From the NCBI RefSeq assembly GCF_029167645.1, contig NZ_CP119147.1, forward strand, positions 6,094,501-6,158,500: a DNA stretch of 64,000 nt. Direction: 5' to 3'. Position 1 is the first letter of the stretch. Every line of letters starts with the position of its first letter. The notes beneath the pieces were generated by a model. That model was not told the origin of the DNA, did no database searches, and saw nothing but the letters and a program-made list of their open reading frames with translations. The position numbers and the translations under genes are program-made. Source of the DNA: Streptomyces sp. AM 2-1-1 (GTDB taxonomy: Bacteria; Actinomycetota; Actinomycetes; Streptomycetales; Streptomycetaceae). Positions 37,906-48,465 of this stretch are shown here, piece by piece.

Positions 37906-39168
37906 GTGAGCACTTTCCAGGCCCCCAAGGGCACCTACGACCTCATCCCGCCGGACTCCGCGAAGTACCTGGCGGTCCGTGAGGCCATCGCCGCACCCCT
38001 GCGCTCCTCCGGCTACGGCTACGTCGAGACTCCGGGCTTCGAGGACGTGAACCTCTTCGCGCGCGGCGTCGGCGAGTCCACCGACATCGTCACCAAGGAG
38101 ATGTACACCCTCACCACCAAGGGCGGCGACGAACTCGCGCTCCGCCCCGAGGGAACCGCCTCCGTGCTGCGCGCCGCGCTGGAGGCCAACCTCCACAAGG
38201 CCGGGAACCTGCCGGTCAAGCTCTGGTACTCCGGCTCGTACTACCGCTACGAGCGCCCGCAGAAGGGCCGCTACCGCCACTTCTCGCAGGTCGGGGCCGA
38301 GGCGATCGGCGCCGAGGATCCGGTGCTCGACGCCGAGCTGATCATCCTGGCGGACCAGGCGTACCGCTCGCTGGGCCTGACCGGTTTCCGCATCCTGCTG
38401 AACTCGCTCGGCGACAAGGAGTGCCGGCCGGTCTACCGCGAGGCGCTCCAGGGCTTCCTGCGCGATCTCGACCTGGACGAGGAGACCCGCCGCCGCATCG
38501 AGATCAACCCGCTGCGGGTGCTCGACGACAAGCGGCCCGAGGTGCGGAAGCAACTCGTCGGCGCCCCGAAGCTCGGCGACCACCTCTGCGACGCCTGCAA
38601 GGCGTACCACGAGGAGGTGCGCGGCCTGCTGACCGCCGCCGGAGTCGTGTTCGAGGACGACGAGAAGCTCGTCCGCGGCCTCGACTACTACACCCGCACC
38701 ACCTTCGAGTTCGTCCACGACGGTCTGGGGTCGCAGTCCGCGGTGGGCGGCGGCGGCCGGTACGACGGCCTCTCCGAGATGATCGGCGGACCGGCGCTGC
38801 CGTCGGTCGGCTGGGCGCTCGGCGTGGACCGCACGGTCCTGGCGCTGGAGGCCGAAGGCATCGAGCTGGACATCCCCGCCGCCACCAGCGTCTACGCGGT
38901 GCCGCTCGGGGAGGAGGCCCGCCGGGTGCTCTTCGGCGTGGTGACCGCCCTGCGCAGGGACGGGATCGCGGCGGACTTCGCGTTCGGCGGCCGCGGTCTC
39001 AAGGGCGCCATGAAGAGCGCCAACCGCTCGGGGGCTCCGTGGGTGATCGTCGCCGGCGAGCGCGACCTCGCCGAGGGCGTCGTACAGCTCAAGGACATGG
39101 AGTCGGGCGAGCAGACCGCGGTGCCGCTGGACGGGATCGCCGACGCGGTACGCGCCCGCCTCGCCTGA
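37906..39168 (+). CDS. hisS: Histidyl-tRNA synthetase
   Basis: Class II synthetase for tRNA-His. The 420-residue protein starts at [12 protein letters not shown] and has motif 2 with [20 protein letters not shown]. It also has the histidine-specific [12 protein letters not shown] and GGGGRYDGL, then the C-terminal anticodon-binding domain ([16 protein letters not shown]). GTG 37906 is preferred from the family N-terminus. An in-frame GTG at 37888 would add six residues and sits too close to GAGGA. Confidence 0.96.
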   Translation: MSTFQAPKGTYDLIPPDSAKYLAVREAIAAPLRSSGYGYVETPGFEDVNLFARGVGESTDIVTKEMYTLTTKGGDELALRPEGTASVLRAALEANLHKAGNLPVKLWYSGSYYRYERPQKGRYRHFSQVGAEAIGAEDPVLDAELIILADQAYRSLGLTGFRILLNSLGDKECRPVYREALQGFLRDLDLDEETRRRIEINPLRVLDDKRPEVRKQLVGAPKLGDHLCDACKAYHEEVRGLLTAAGVVFEDDEKLVRGLDYYTRTTFEFVHDGLGSQSAVGGGGRYDGLSEMIGGPALPSVGWALGVDRTVLALEAEGIELDIPAATSVYAVPLGEEARRVLFGVVTALRRDGIAADFAFGGRGLKGAMKSANRSGAPWVIVAGERDLAEGVVQLKDMESGEQTAVPLDGIADAVRARLA

Positions 39169-39187
39169 GCGGCCTCAGTGGCACACC

Positions 39188-39230
39188 GCCGAGGGGCGGT
39201 CCGGTCGAACCGACCGGGCCGCCCCTCGGC
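39188..39230 (+). terminator. Terminator after hisS
   Basis: GCCGAGGGGCGG pairs with CCGCCCCTCGGC, with an inner CCGGTCG/CGACCGG pairing, so nearly the whole 43 bases form one hairpin. Confidence 0.8.
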
Positions 39231-39237
39231 GTATCGG

Positions 39238-39298
39238 CACATCCGGCGGCGGCACGTCCGGCCCCGGCGCATCCAGCCCCGGCGCTTCCGGCCTCCGG
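39238..39298. repeat. Four degenerate 15-base tandem repeats downstream of hisS
   Basis: Units CACATCCGGCGGCGG, CACGTCCGGCCCCGG, CGCATCCAGCCCCGG and CGCTTCCGGCCTCCGG follow one another in the 378-base gap between hisS and the VKOR gene. The rest of the gap up to 39475 shows no gene. A -10-like CACAAT lies near 39502. Confidence 0.6.
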
Positions 39299-39546
39299 GA
39301 GTCAACGTCGCGTTCCGGAGGTCGTTCGCCCGGGTGATCCCCCCGCGCGCACGCGGAGATCTTCCGCCGCGCCGCATGAGGTCGCGCCGGACGCGTTCTG
39401 CCTCACCAGAGCCCCGGCGCCCCCGAGAGACCGGGGAAGGGGTCGCCCTCGGGTCGCACATCCTTATGCGCATCGAACTGAAGACCCGAACGGTGGTACG
39501 GCACAATGACGGTGCCCGGCTGGACTCTCAGTGATGGAACGGCGAT

Positions 39547-40182
39547 ATGACGACTGCAGCGGTAGATCACCACTCCTCGACGCAGGCCGGGGACGGCGGT
39601 AGACGCACCATCGGGAGCGGGCGCGGCCTCGCGCTGCTGCTGGTGATCACGGGAGCGGCCGGACTGCTGGCCGCCTGGGTCATCACCATCGACAAGTTCA
39701 AGCTCCTGGAAGACCCCGGCTTCACCCCGGGCTGCAGCCTCAACCCGGTGGTGGCCTGCGGCAACGTGATGAAGAGCGAGCAGGCGTCCGCCTTCGGGTT
39801 CCCCAACCCGATGATCGGGCTCGTCGCCTACTCCATCGTGATCGGCATCGGCATGGCGCTGCTCGCCGGAGCCCGGTTCCGCTCCTGGTACTGGCTCGGC
39901 CTCAACGCCGGGACCCTCTTCGGCGTCGGTTTCTGCACCTGGCTCCAGTACCAGTCGCTGTACAACATCAACTCGCTCTGCCTCTGGTGCTGCCTGGCCT
40001 GGGTCGCGACGATCTTCATGTTCTGCTACGTCACCATCCACAACGTCAAGCACCGCATCCTGCCCGCGCCGTCCTGGCTGCGCAGCGGACTCACCGAGTT
40101 CCACTGGGCGCCCCCGGTGCTCTGGATCGGCATCATCGGCATGCTCATCCTGACCCGCTGGTGGGACTTCTGGACCAGCTGA
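39547..40182 (+). CDS. Vitamin K epoxide reductase (VKOR)-family membrane protein
   Basis: The 211-residue protein has five or so membrane helices. The active-site CxxC is in [11 protein letters not shown] (about 142-152), and the loop cysteine pair is in [14 protein letters not shown] (about 59-72), matching bacterial VKOR homologues that reoxidise DsbA-like proteins using quinones. It stands alone here, though a DsbA-fold gene lies at 4132-4659. The ATG has only GGAACGG upstream as a weak site. Confidence 0.92.
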   Translation: MTTAAVDHHSSTQAGDGGRRTIGSGRGLALLLVITGAAGLLAAWVITIDKFKLLEDPGFTPGCSLNPVVACGNVMKSEQASAFGFPNPMIGLVAYSIVIGIGMALLAGARFRSWYWLGLNAGTLFGVGFCTWLQYQSLYNINSLCLWCCLAWVATIFMFCYVTIHNVKHRILPAPSWLRSGLTEFHWAPPVLWIGIIGMLILTRWWDFWTS

Positions 40183-40260
40183 CCGGCGCCGGGCGCGCGT
40201 CCCCGGGGGCCCGGACCGCACGCCCGCGGCCGGGCCGGCCGCTCTGTCGGTGCGGTCGCT

Positions 40261-40266
40261 TAGGCT
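40261..40266 (+). promoter_or_regulatory. -10 element for leaderless rarA
   Basis: TAGGCT is followed by seven bases and GTG 40274, with no Shine-Dalgarno sequence between. Confidence 0.6.
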
Positions 40267-40273
40267 TCCTGTC

Positions 40274-41650
40274 GTGGAGCCCGATCTTTTCACCGCCGCA
40301 GCCGAAGAACGCCAGGAGAAGGACCCGTCGAGCAGCCCCCTGGCTGTCCGGATGCGCCCACGGGTCCTCGACGAGGTCGTCGGCCAGCAGCATCTGCTGA
40401 AGCCGGGCTCCCCGCTGCGCAGGCTCGTCGGCGAGGCCGGCGGCGGTCCGGCCGGTCCGTCCTCGGTGATCCTCTGGGGGCCGCCGGGCACCGGCAAGAC
40501 CACCCTCGCCTACGTGGTCAGCAAGGCCACCAACAAGCGCTTCGTCGAACTCTCGGCGATCACCGCGGGGGTCAAGGAGGTCCGGGCCGTCATCGACAGC
40601 GCCCGCCGGGCCTCCGGCGGCTTCGGCAAGGAGACCGTCCTCTTCCTCGACGAGATCCACCGCTTCTCCAAGGCCCAGCAGGACTCCCTGCTCCCCGCCG
40701 TGGAGAACCGCTGGGTCACCCTCATCGCGGCGACCACCGAGAACCCCCACTTCTCCATCATCTCGCCGCTCCATTCGCGCTCGCTGCTGCTGACCCTGGA
40801 GTCGCTCACCGAGGACGACGTGCGCGCCCTGCTGCACCGCGCCCTCACCGAGGAGCGCGGTCTCGGCGGTGCGGTGACGCTCCCCGAGGACGCGGAGGAC
40901 CACCTGCTGCGCATCGCGGGCGGCGACGCCCGCCGCGCGCTCACCGCCTTGGAGGCCGCCGCCGGGGCCGCCCTCGCCAAGCAGGAGGCGGAGATCACCC
41001 TCTCGACGGTCGAGGAGACCGTCGACCGGGCCGCCGTGCGGTACGACCGCGACGGCGACCAGCACTACGACGTGGCGAGCGCGCTGATCAAGTCGATCCG
41101 CGGCTCGGACGTGGACGCGGCCCTGCACTACCTGGCGCGCATGATCGAGGCGGGGGAGGACCCCCGGTTCATCGCCCGCCGACTGATGATCTCGGCCAGC
41201 GAGGACATCGGGCTGGCCGATCCGACCGCGCTGCCGACGGCCGTGGCCGCCGCCCAGGCCGTCGCCCTGATCGGTTTCCCCGAAGCCGCCCTCACCCTCA
41301 GCCACGTCACCATCGCCCTGGCCCTCGCCCCCAAGTCGAACGCGGCCACCCTGGCGATCACGGCCGCCCGGGAGGACGTCCGCAAGGGCCTGGCCGGCCC
41401 GGTCCCGGCCTACCTGCGCGACGGCCACTACGCGGGCGCCGCCAAGCTGGGCCACGCCCAGGGCTACGTCTACCCGCACGACGTCCCCGGCGGCATCGCG
41501 GCCCAGGAGTACGCCCCCGAGGCGGTCCGGGGCCGCCGTTACTACACCCCCACCCGGTACGGCGCCGAGGCCCGCTACGCCGACGTCGCCGACCGGGTCC
41601 GCGAACGCCTCGGCCGCACGGACGGCGACGCCGCGGCGCAGGAGCGCTGA
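40274..41650 (+). CDS. rarA: Replication-associated recombination protein RarA (MgsA)
   Basis: The 458-residue AAA+ protein acts at stalled replication forks. Motifs are [10 protein letters not shown], Walker [13 protein letters not shown] (about 68-79), Walker [16 protein letters not shown], and sensor [11 protein letters not shown]. The C-terminal MgsA domain has [15 protein letters not shown] ([20 protein letters not shown]) and [19 protein letters not shown] 40274 is supported by the leaderless -10 box directly upstream and by family length. Confidence 0.93.
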   Translation: MEPDLFTAAAEERQEKDPSSSPLAVRMRPRVLDEVVGQQHLLKPGSPLRRLVGEAGGGPAGPSSVILWGPPGTGKTTLAYVVSKATNKRFVELSAITAGVKEVRAVIDSARRASGGFGKETVLFLDEIHRFSKAQQDSLLPAVENRWVTLIAATTENPHFSIISPLHSRSLLLTLESLTEDDVRALLHRALTEERGLGGAVTLPEDAEDHLLRIAGGDARRALTALEAAAGAALAKQEAEITLSTVEETVDRAAVRYDRDGDQHYDVASALIKSIRGSDVDAALHYLARMIEAGEDPRFIARRLMISASEDIGLADPTALPTAVAAAQAVALIGFPEAALTLSHVTIALALAPKSNAATLAITAAREDVRKGLAGPVPAYLRDGHYAGAAKLGHAQGYVYPHDVPGGIAAQEYAPEAVRGRRYYTPTRYGAEARYADVADRVRERLGRTDGDAAAQER

Positions 41651-41920
41651 CCGGCCCCGGCGAGACCCCGGTAAGAGCAGCTCCGCGGAGCAGGTACTCT
41701 GTAGAGGAGTTCGTGTGCGTACGGCCTGCTCGACGGCAGCCGGACGATATTCAAGCCCGCTGGGACGCGGCTGACCACGATCAGATCGGCCTTCCGTCGT
41801 AACGGCACCCTCGTGCGTGCCGTCGCTTCTTCGTGATGTCCGTGATGTGTGTGGTGTTCCCAGGGCGAGACGCGCGATCTCTCGAGTGAGGTAAACCCCT
41901 ACAACGGAGGTCTGGAGAAC
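41651..41920 (+). promoter_or_regulatory. Leader region of rpsD
   Basis: 270 bases without a gene. GCTCCGCGGAGC at about 41680-41691 is palindromic. TACTCT near 41694 could be a -10 box. ACGGCAC/GTGCCGT forms a 7-base stem at 41802-41823. A long structured 5' leader that lets S4 control its own synthesis is plausible by analogy, but I do not recognise a named S4-binding motif. Confidence 0.35.
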
Positions 41921-42535
41921 GTGCCTAACCAGTCGCGTCCCAAGGTCAAGAAGTCGCGTGCCCTCGGCATCGCTCTGACGCCCAAGGCTGTCAAGTACTT
42001 CGAAGCGCGTCCGTACCCGCCGGGCGAGCACGGCCGTGGCCGCAAGCAGAACTCGGACTACAAGGTCCGTCTGCTGGAGAAGCAGCGCCTGCGTGCGCAG
42101 TACGACATCAGCGAGCGCCAGATGGCGCGTGCCTACGACCGCGCCAAGAAGGCCGAAGGCAAGACCGGCGAGGCGCTCGTCGTCGAGCTCGAGCGTCGCC
42201 TCGACGCCCTGGTCCTGCGTTCGGGCATCGCCCGCACCATCTACCAGGCCCGTCAGATGGTCGTCCACGGCCACATCGAGGTCAACGGTGGCAAGGTCGA
42301 CAAGCCGTCGTTCCGCGTGCGCCCCGACGACGTCGTCCAGGTCCGCGAGCGCAGCCGCACCAAGGTCCCCTTCCAGGTGGCCCGCGAGGGTGGTTACGAC
42401 ACCGACGGTGAGACCCCGCGCTACCTCCAGGTGAACCTGAAGGCCCTGGCCTTCCGCCTGGACCGGGACCCGAACCGCAAGGAAATCCCGGTCATCTGCG
42501 ACGAGCAGCTCGTCGTCGAGTACTACGCCCGCTGA
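41921..42535 (+). CDS. rpsD: Small ribosomal subunit protein uS4
   Basis: The 204-residue primary 16S rRNA-binding protein. [20 protein letters not shown] and the S4 RNA-binding domain [37 protein letters not shown] are typical. The N-terminus has no Cys cluster, so this is the zinc-free form. GTG 41921 has GGAG four bases upstream and matches the family start. It converges on the STAND ATPase gene with only 19 bases between stops. Confidence 0.97.
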   Translation: MPNQSRPKVKKSRALGIALTPKAVKYFEARPYPPGEHGRGRKQNSDYKVRLLEKQRLRAQYDISERQMARAYDRAKKAEGKTGEALVVELERRLDALVLRSGIARTIYQARQMVVHGHIEVNGGKVDKPSFRVRPDDVVQVRERSRTKVPFQVAREGGYDTDGETPRYLQVNLKALAFRLDRDPNRKEIPVICDEQLVVEYYAR

Positions 42536-42554
42536 TCCAGGCGCAGCGCTCGCA

Positions 42555-44753
42555 TCAGAGCTCGGGCCCGCCCCTTCCGTTCATCCGGGAGGCGGCGGGC
42601 CTTCGCGTTTCCCCGGCCGCTTGTACACCCGCCGCAGGCGGCCCCTCCGCGGACGGTGCGGCGCCGGCCGCCAGCGCCCGCCGTACCGCCGTGTCGTGGT
42701 CGAGCAGCGCCCCCGCGCGCAGGGCGGCACCGTACGCGTCGTCCCCCAGCTCCCCGCGGGCGAGCTCCGCGCACTCGGCGCGCGGAGCGCCGTAGTGGGC
42801 CGAGCCGAAGACGGGCACTCCCACGGAGGGCCATATCACCGACGCGGCCCCCTGCAGCACGGCGGCCTCCTCCGCGTCGCCCTCCACCGCGGTCAGCAGG
42901 GCCAGCAGCTCCAGGCAGAGGACGGTGCCCAGCAGGTCGTGGAACCGGTGGCCGGTGGTCAGCGCCTCCCGCACCATCCGGCGGCTCGGCCCGGTGCGCC
43001 CCCGCCGCAGTGCCACGAAGCCGAGGACGTAGAGCGCGTACGCGCGGGCCCAGCGCTCCCCGTGGTCGTCGCAGATCTCCTCGACCTCACGGCAGGTCGC
43101 GGCGGCGCCCGCCAGGTCTCCCCGGAACGCCAGAGTCATGGAGAGTTCGACCTGGGCCATCAGGACGTTGCTGTTCAGCTCGCCCACCTCGCGGTAGCGC
43201 GCCAGCGCCTCCCGCAGCAGTTCCCCCGCGCGCGCCAGGTCGTCGGTGACGAGGGCCAGACAGCCGGTGCGGTGCACCGCGTACGCGGCCGCGACCCCGT
43301 CCCCGGACCGTTCCGCCCCCTCCCGGCAGCTCTGGAGCGCGGAGATCGCACCGGCCGCGTCGCCCTGGAGCACCGCCACGTACCCGAGGACCCACTGTGC
43401 CTTGAGGCGCGACGGATCGTGCGTGGCCTCCTCGTCGAGCACCTGCTCCAGCCAGTACCGGCCTTCGGCCAGCCGCCCGCAGCCGGCCCAGAAGTACCAG
43501 AGGGTTCCTGCCAGGTACTGCGCGAGGTGGACCTCGTCCACCGACTCCATCGAGAACTCCATCGCCCTGCGGATATTGGGGAGTTCGGACTCGACGCGGG
43601 CCGCCACCTCCTCCTGCCGGGGGGAGAACCAGTCCAGCTCGCACATGGTCGCGAGCCCCAGGAACCAGTCCCTGTGCCGCCGCCGCAGCCGCTCCGCGTC
43701 CCCGGTCGCCGAGAGCCACTGGGCCCCGTACTCGCGGACCGTGTCCAGCAGCCGGTAACGGGTCGTGGCGGGGGAGTCCTCGCGCAGCACGACCGACTGG
43801 GCCAGCAGCCCGTCCAGCACGTCCAGCACGGTGTCGGCCGGCAGGTCCGGACCGCCGCAGACGTACTCCGCTGCCTCCAGGTCGAAGTGGCCGGCGAAGA
43901 CCGAGAGCCGCGCCCACAGCAGCCGCTCCGCGGGCGCGCACAGTTCGTGGCTCCAGCCGATGGCCGTGCGCAGCGTCCGGTGGCGCGGCGGGGCGCTCCG
44001 GCTGCCGCCGGTCAGCAGCCGGAACCGGTCGTCCAGCCGCTGCAGGATCTGCTCCGGCGCGAGCGCGCGGGTCCGTCCGGCGGCGAGCTCCAGGGCGAGC
44101 GGGATCCGGTCGAGGCGCCGGCAGAGTTCCCGCGCCGTGTCCCGGGCCGCGCCGGTGAGCGCGGAGCCGGGCCGTACCGCCGCCGCCCGGGAGGCGAACA
44201 GCTCCAGCGCGTCCTCGTCGTTCATCGGCGCCAGCGGGAACAGCACCTCACCGTCCACCCGCAGCGGCAGCCGCCCCGACGCCAGCACCGTCAGACGCGG
44301 GGCCCGGCGGAGCAGCTCCAGGACCAGGTCCGCGCAGGCCCCGACGTGCTGTTCGTACCCGTCGACCACCAGCAGCAGCTCGCGGTCGGCGAGGTGGTCG
44401 ACGAGGACGGCCCGGGGCGGGCGCCGGGTGTGGTCGGTGAGCCCGAGCGCATCGACCACGGCGTGCTCCAGGAGGTCGGGATCGCCGAGGCCGGAGAGCT
44501 CGGCGATCCCGACCCCGTGGCAGTACCGTTTCTCCGCGAGCGAGGCCGCGCGCACCGCGCACCGGCTCTTGCCGACACCGGCGACACCGACGACGGTGAC
44601 CAGCCGGTTCTCCTCCAGCAGCCCGCCGACGGCGGCCAGGTCGTCGAGGCGTCCGACGAACGGGTTCAGCTCCGCCGGCAATCCGCGGGGGCGGGGGGCG
44701 GGCCCGGAGGCCCGATCGTCGGGTCCGGGAGCACGGTCCTGAAGACGTCGCAT
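42555..44753 (-). CDS. STAND/NB-ARC ATPase regulator-like protein lacking a DNA-binding domain
   Basis: The 732-residue protein resembles the ATPase part of AfsR and large LuxR regulators. PAELNPFVGRLDDLAAVGGLL leads into Walker A VVGVAGVGKSR (about 54-64), Walker B LLLVVDGYEQ and VLASGRLPLRVDGE. The motif RLDRIPLALELAAGRT follows, then a winged-helix-like segment and TPR-like helices to about residue 690. The C-terminus is a disordered Ala/Pro tail, where LuxR-type relatives have a helix-turn-helix. The N-terminus lacks a SARP domain as well. The ATG is preceded by a TACCCT box eight bases away, so it looks leaderless. Its 3' end nearly meets that of rpsD. Confidence 0.85.
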   Translation of the reverse strand: MRRLQDRAPGPDDRASGPAPRPRGLPAELNPFVGRLDDLAAVGGLLEENRLVTVVGVAGVGKSRCAVRAASLAEKRYCHGVGIAELSGLGDPDLLEHAVVDALGLTDHTRRPPRAVLVDHLADRELLLVVDGYEQHVGACADLVLELLRRAPRLTVLASGRLPLRVDGEVLFPLAPMNDEDALELFASRAAAVRPGSALTGAARDTARELCRRLDRIPLALELAAGRTRALAPEQILQRLDDRFRLLTGGSRSAPPRHRTLRTAIGWSHELCAPAERLLWARLSVFAGHFDLEAAEYVCGGPDLPADTVLDVLDGLLAQSVVLREDSPATTRYRLLDTVREYGAQWLSATGDAERLRRRHRDWFLGLATMCELDWFSPRQEEVAARVESELPNIRRAMEFSMESVDEVHLAQYLAGTLWYFWAGCGRLAEGRYWLEQVLDEEATHDPSRLKAQWVLGYVAVLQGDAAGAISALQSCREGAERSGDGVAAAYAVHRTGCLALVTDDLARAGELLREALARYREVGELNSNVLMAQVELSMTLAFRGDLAGAAATCREVEEICDDHGERWARAYALYVLGFVALRRGRTGPSRRMVREALTTGHRFHDLLGTVLCLELLALLTAVEGDAEEAAVLQGAASVIWPSVGVPVFGSAHYGAPRAECAELARGELGDDAYGAALRAGALLDHDTAVRRALAAGAAPSAEGPPAAGVQAAGETRRPAASRMNGRGGPEL

Positions 44754-44761
44754 GAACACGC

Positions 44762-44767
44762 AGGGTA
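44762..44767 (-). promoter_or_regulatory. -10 element for the leaderless STAND ATPase gene
   Basis: On the complement, TACCCT ends eight bases before the ATG at 44753. The in-frame GTG at 44759 is too close to this box to be used. Confidence 0.5.
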
Positions 44768-44970
44768 CTCATCCGGAAGCGCGCCGTACAAAATTTCTTC
44801 GAAGACCCCTGGCCGGGGCACGGGTAATGCGGTACGGGGCGTCACGCCCGGCGCGATAGGCTCGTGGCGACGACGACCGGCCGAGTGACGGGCCCCCGCC
44901 CCGGCGCCCCGGCCGGCTCCGGACGGTGACAGGCCCTCAGGGGCGAGCGACAAGCAGAGAGCGGTGCACA

Positions 44971-45432
44971 GTGTCCGGTGGAGAGGTGGCCGGGATCCTG
45001 GTGGCCGTCTTCTGGGCGATTCTGGTCTCGTTCCTCGCCGTGGTGCTGGTGAGGCTCGCCCAGACGCTCAAGGCGACCACCAAGCTGGTGGCGGACGTGA
45101 CCGAGCAGGCCGTGCCGCTCCTCGCGGACGCCTCCGCGACCGTGCGCTCCGCCCAGACCCAGCTGGACAAGGTCGACGCCATCGCGTCGGACGTCCAGGA
45201 GGTCACCTCCAACGCCTCCGCCCTCTCCACCACCGTCGCCTCGACCTTCGGCGGCCCCCTCGTGAAGGTGGCGGCCTTCGGCTACGGCGTCCGCCAGGCC
45301 CTCGGCCGCCGGACCGTGCCCGAGCCCGCCCGTGAGGCCCCGGCCCCCCGCCGTACCGTTGTCGTCGGACGAACCGTGCCGTCCGCCCGCAAGAAGCGCG
45401 GCGGGCGCAGCTCCCGCGGACAGAAGGACTGA
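44971..45432 (+). CDS. DUF948 membrane protein
   Basis: The 153-residue protein has an N-terminal membrane helix (GILVAVFWAILVSFLAVVLV, about 8-27). A long coiled-coil-like helix with TLKATTKLVADVTEQ and TVRSAQTQLDKVDAIASDV follows, as in DUF948 proteins related to methyl-accepting helical bundles. The tail is basic. Function is unknown. GTG 44971 is the best start although its ribosome binding site is weak; TAGGCT at 44857-44862 may be the promoter of the whole alaS superoperon. The next gene starts seven bases after its stop. Confidence 0.85.
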   Translation: MSGGEVAGILVAVFWAILVSFLAVVLVRLAQTLKATTKLVADVTEQAVPLLADASATVRSAQTQLDKVDAIASDVQEVTSNASALSTTVASTFGGPLVKVAAFGYGVRQALGRRTVPEPAREAPAPRRTVVVGRTVPSARKKRGGRSSRGQKD

Positions 45433-45439
45433 ACCAGCG

Positions 45440-45796
45440 ATGTTCCGCCGTACCTTCTGGTTCACCACCGGCGCAGCCGCCGGCGTGTGGGCCACCACCA
45501 AGGTGAACCGCAAGATCAAGCAGCTCAGCCCCGAGAGCCTCGCGGCGCAGGCGGCCGACAAGGCGATCGAGGCGGGCCACCGGATCAAGGACTTCGCCCT
45601 CGACGTGCGTGAGGGCATGGTCCGGCGCGAGGCCGAACTCGGCGGAGCGCTGGGCCTCGACGCACCGGTCGGCCCGGAGCTCTCCGCGCAGCGCCCGCGC
45701 GCCGTCGGGGCGGCCGGACCCGCCGGCCGCGCGGACGAGGCGCCCCTGTACCGCACCCTCCCCCACAACCCGAACAACCGGAATGAGGACCACTGA
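45440..45796 (+). CDS. DUF6167-like small protein
   Basis: The 118-residue protein starts [22 protein letters not shown], a short hydrophobic helix with GxxxG-like spacing. A soluble helix with [22 protein letters not shown] follows, then a polar tail ending [10 protein letters not shown]. This is the small gene usually found just ahead of alaS in Streptomyces. Function is unknown. Its stop codon overlaps the alaS ATG by one base (TGATG), so the genes are coupled. Confidence 0.85.
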   Translation: MFRRTFWFTTGAAAGVWATTKVNRKIKQLSPESLAAQAADKAIEAGHRIKDFALDVREGMVRREAELGGALGLDAPVGPELSAQRPRAVGAAGPAGRADEAPLYRTLPHNPNNRNEDH

Positions 45797-48465
45797 TGGA
45801 GTCGGCCGAAATTCGCCGCCGCTGGCTGAGCTTCTTCGAGGAGCGCGGCCACACCGTCGTCCCCTCGGCGTCGCTCATCGCGGACGACCCGACTCTGTTG
45901 CTGGTCAACGCGGGCATGGTGCCCTTCAAGCCGTACTTCCTCGGTGAGGCCAAGCCCCCGGCCCCCCGCGCCACCAGCGTGCAGAAGTGCGTCCGTACCC
46001 CGGACATCGAAGAGGTCGGCAAGACCACCCGCCACGGCACGTTCTTCCAGATGTGCGGGAACTTCTCCTTCGGCGACTACTTCAAGGAAGGCGCCATCAG
46101 GTACGCCTGGGAACTGCTCACCAGTTCCGTGGCGGACGGCGGCTACGGCCTGGAGCCGGAGAAGCTCTGGATCACCGTCTACCTCGACGACGACGAGGCC
46201 GAGACGATCTGGCGCGACGTGATCGGCGTCCCCTCCGAGCGCATCCAGCGCCTCGGCAAGAAGGACAACTTCTGGTCCATGGGAGTCCCCGGTCCCTGTG
46301 GACCCTGCTCCGAGATCAACTACGACCGCGGCCCCGAGTTCGGCGTGGAGGGCGGCCCGGCCGTCAACGACGAGCGCTACGTGGAGATCTGGAACCTGGT
46401 CTTCATGCAGTTCGAGCGCGGCGCCGGCGACGGCAAGGAGGACTTCCCGATCCTCGGGGACCTGCCGTCCAAGAACATCGACACCGGTCTCGGCCTCGAA
46501 CGCCTCGCGATGATCCTGCAGGGCGTGCAGAACATGTACGAGACCGACACCCTGCGCGTCGTCATGGACAAGGCCACCGAGCTCACCGGTGTCCGTTACG
46601 GCGCCGCCCACTCCACCGACGTCTCCATGCGCGTGGTCGCCGACCACATGCGCACCTCCGTCATGCTCATCGGCGACGGCGTGACCCCGGGCAACGAGGG
46701 CCGCGGTTACGTGCTGCGCCGCATCATGCGCCGCGCGATCCGCAACATGCGCCTCATGGGTGCCACCGGCGCCGTGGTGCAGCAGCTCATCGATGTCGTG
46801 ATCGACACGATGGGCCGGCAGTACCCGGAACTCCTGACCGAGCGCAAGCGCATCGAGACGGTCGCGCTCGCCGAGGAGACCGCCTTCCTGAAGGCCCTCA
46901 AGGGCGGCACCAACATCCTGGAGACCGCCGTCACCGAGACCAAGGCCGCCGGCGGCCGGGTCCTCGCCGGTGACAAGGCGTTCCTGCTCCACGACACCTG
47001 GGGCTTCCCGATCGACCTGACCCTGGAGATGGCCGCCGAGCAGGGCCTGGCCGTCGACGAGGACGGGTTCCGCCGCCTCATGCAGGAGCAGCGCGACAAG
47101 GCCAAGGCCGACGCCCGCGCCAAGAAGACCGGCCACGCCGACCTCTCCGCCTACCGCGAGGTCGCCGACACCGCCGGCGCCACCGAGTTCACCGGCTACA
47201 CCACCACGACGGGGGAGTCGACCGTGGTCGGCCTCCTCGTCAACGGGGTCCCCTCGCCCGCCGCCTCCGAGGGCGACGAGGTGGAGGTCGTCCTGGACCG
47301 CACCCCCTTCTACGCCGAGGGCGGCGGCCAGCTCGCCGACACCGGGCGCATCCGCCTCGACAGCGGCGCCGTCGTGGAGGTCCGCGACGTCCAGAAGCCC
47401 GTCCCCGGTGTCAGCGTGCACAAGGGCGTCGTCCAGGTCGGCGAGGTGACCGTGGGCTCCTCCGCCTACGCCACGATCGACATCACGCGCCGCCGGGCCA
47501 TCGCCCGCGCCCACTCCGCCACCCACCTCACCCACCAGGCGTTGCGTGACGCCCTGGGCCCCACGGCCGCCCAGGCCGGTTCGGAGAACTCCCCGGGCCG
47601 CTTCCGCTTCGACTTCGGCTCGCCCGCCGCCGTCCCCGGCACGGTCCTCACCGACGTCGAGCAGAAGATCAACGAGGTCCTCTCGCGGGAGCTCGACGTC
47701 CAGGCCGAGGTCATGTCCATCGACGAGGCCAAGAAGCAGGGCGCCATCGCCGAGTTCGGCGAGAAGTACGGCGAGCGGGTCCGGGTCGTCACCATCGGCG
47801 ACTTCTCCAAGGAGCTGTGCGGCGGCACGCACGTGAACAACACCGCGCAGCTCGGTCTGGTGAAGCTGCTCGGCGAGTCCTCCATCGGCTCCGGCGTGCG
47901 TCGCATCGAGGCCCTGGTGGGCGTCGACGCGTACAACTTCCTCGCCAAGGAGCACACGGTCGTCGCCCAGCTCCAGGAGCTGGTCAAGGGCCGCTCCGAG
48001 GAGCTGCCGGAGAAGGTATCCGCCATGCTCGGCAAGCTGAAGGACGCCGAGAAGGAGATCGAGAAGTTCCGCGCGGAGAAGGTCCTGCAGGCCGCCGCCG
48101 GGCTGGTCGAGTCCGCCCAGGACGTACGCGGTGTGGCTCTGGTCACCGGCCAGGTGCCCGACGGCACCTCCGCCGACGACCTGCGCCGCCTGGTGCTCGA
48201 CGTACGCGGCCGCATCCAGGGCGGCCGGCCCGCCGTGGTCGCCCTGTTCACCACCGCCAACGGCCGCCCGCTGACGGTCATCGCCACCAACGAGGCCGCC
48301 CGCGAGCGCGGCCTCAAGGCCGGCGACCTGGTGCGCACGGCCGCCAAGACCCTCGGTGGCGGTGGCGGCGGCAAGCCGGACGTCGCCCAGGGCGGCGGCC
48401 AGAACCCCGACGCCATCGGCGACGCCGTCGCCGCCGTCGAACGCCTGGTCACCGAGACCGCATGA
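45796..48465 (+). CDS. alaS: Alanyl-tRNA synthetase
   Basis: The 889-residue class II synthetase. The catalytic domain begins [14 protein letters not shown] and has [16 protein letters not shown] and [16 protein letters not shown]. The editing domain carries [13 protein letters not shown] (HxxxH) and the zinc Cys-His in [11 protein letters not shown]. The C-terminal C-Ala domain starts [15 protein letters not shown] and has the Gly-rich [20 protein letters not shown] lies eight bases before the ATG. The stop overlaps ruvX (ATGA). Confidence 0.98.
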   Translation: MESAEIRRRWLSFFEERGHTVVPSASLIADDPTLLLVNAGMVPFKPYFLGEAKPPAPRATSVQKCVRTPDIEEVGKTTRHGTFFQMCGNFSFGDYFKEGAIRYAWELLTSSVADGGYGLEPEKLWITVYLDDDEAETIWRDVIGVPSERIQRLGKKDNFWSMGVPGPCGPCSEINYDRGPEFGVEGGPAVNDERYVEIWNLVFMQFERGAGDGKEDFPILGDLPSKNIDTGLGLERLAMILQGVQNMYETDTLRVVMDKATELTGVRYGAAHSTDVSMRVVADHMRTSVMLIGDGVTPGNEGRGYVLRRIMRRAIRNMRLMGATGAVVQQLIDVVIDTMGRQYPELLTERKRIETVALAEETAFLKALKGGTNILETAVTETKAAGGRVLAGDKAFLLHDTWGFPIDLTLEMAAEQGLAVDEDGFRRLMQEQRDKAKADARAKKTGHADLSAYREVADTAGATEFTGYTTTTGESTVVGLLVNGVPSPAASEGDEVEVVLDRTPFYAEGGGQLADTGRIRLDSGAVVEVRDVQKPVPGVSVHKGVVQVGEVTVGSSAYATIDITRRRAIARAHSATHLTHQALRDALGPTAAQAGSENSPGRFRFDFGSPAAVPGTVLTDVEQKINEVLSRELDVQAEVMSIDEAKKQGAIAEFGEKYGERVRVVTIGDFSKELCGGTHVNNTAQLGLVKLLGESSIGSGVRRIEALVGVDAYNFLAKEHTVVAQLQELVKGRSEELPEKVSAMLGKLKDAEKEIEKFRAEKVLQAAAGLVESAQDVRGVALVTGQVPDGTSADDLRRLVLDVRGRIQGGRPAVVALFTTANGRPLTVIATNEAARERGLKAGDLVRTAAKTLGGGGGGKPDVAQGGGQNPDAIGDAVAAVERLVTETA

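Noticed and set aside
39178..39534. 118-codon rightward frame after hisS
   Set aside because: It starts next to the hisS terminator, is Arg-rich without bias of real genes, and is built partly from the 15-base repeats.
42555..44753. Pathway regulator of an antibiotic cluster
   Set aside because: All neighbours are housekeeping genes (rarA, rpsD, alaS), so no cluster is present to regulate.
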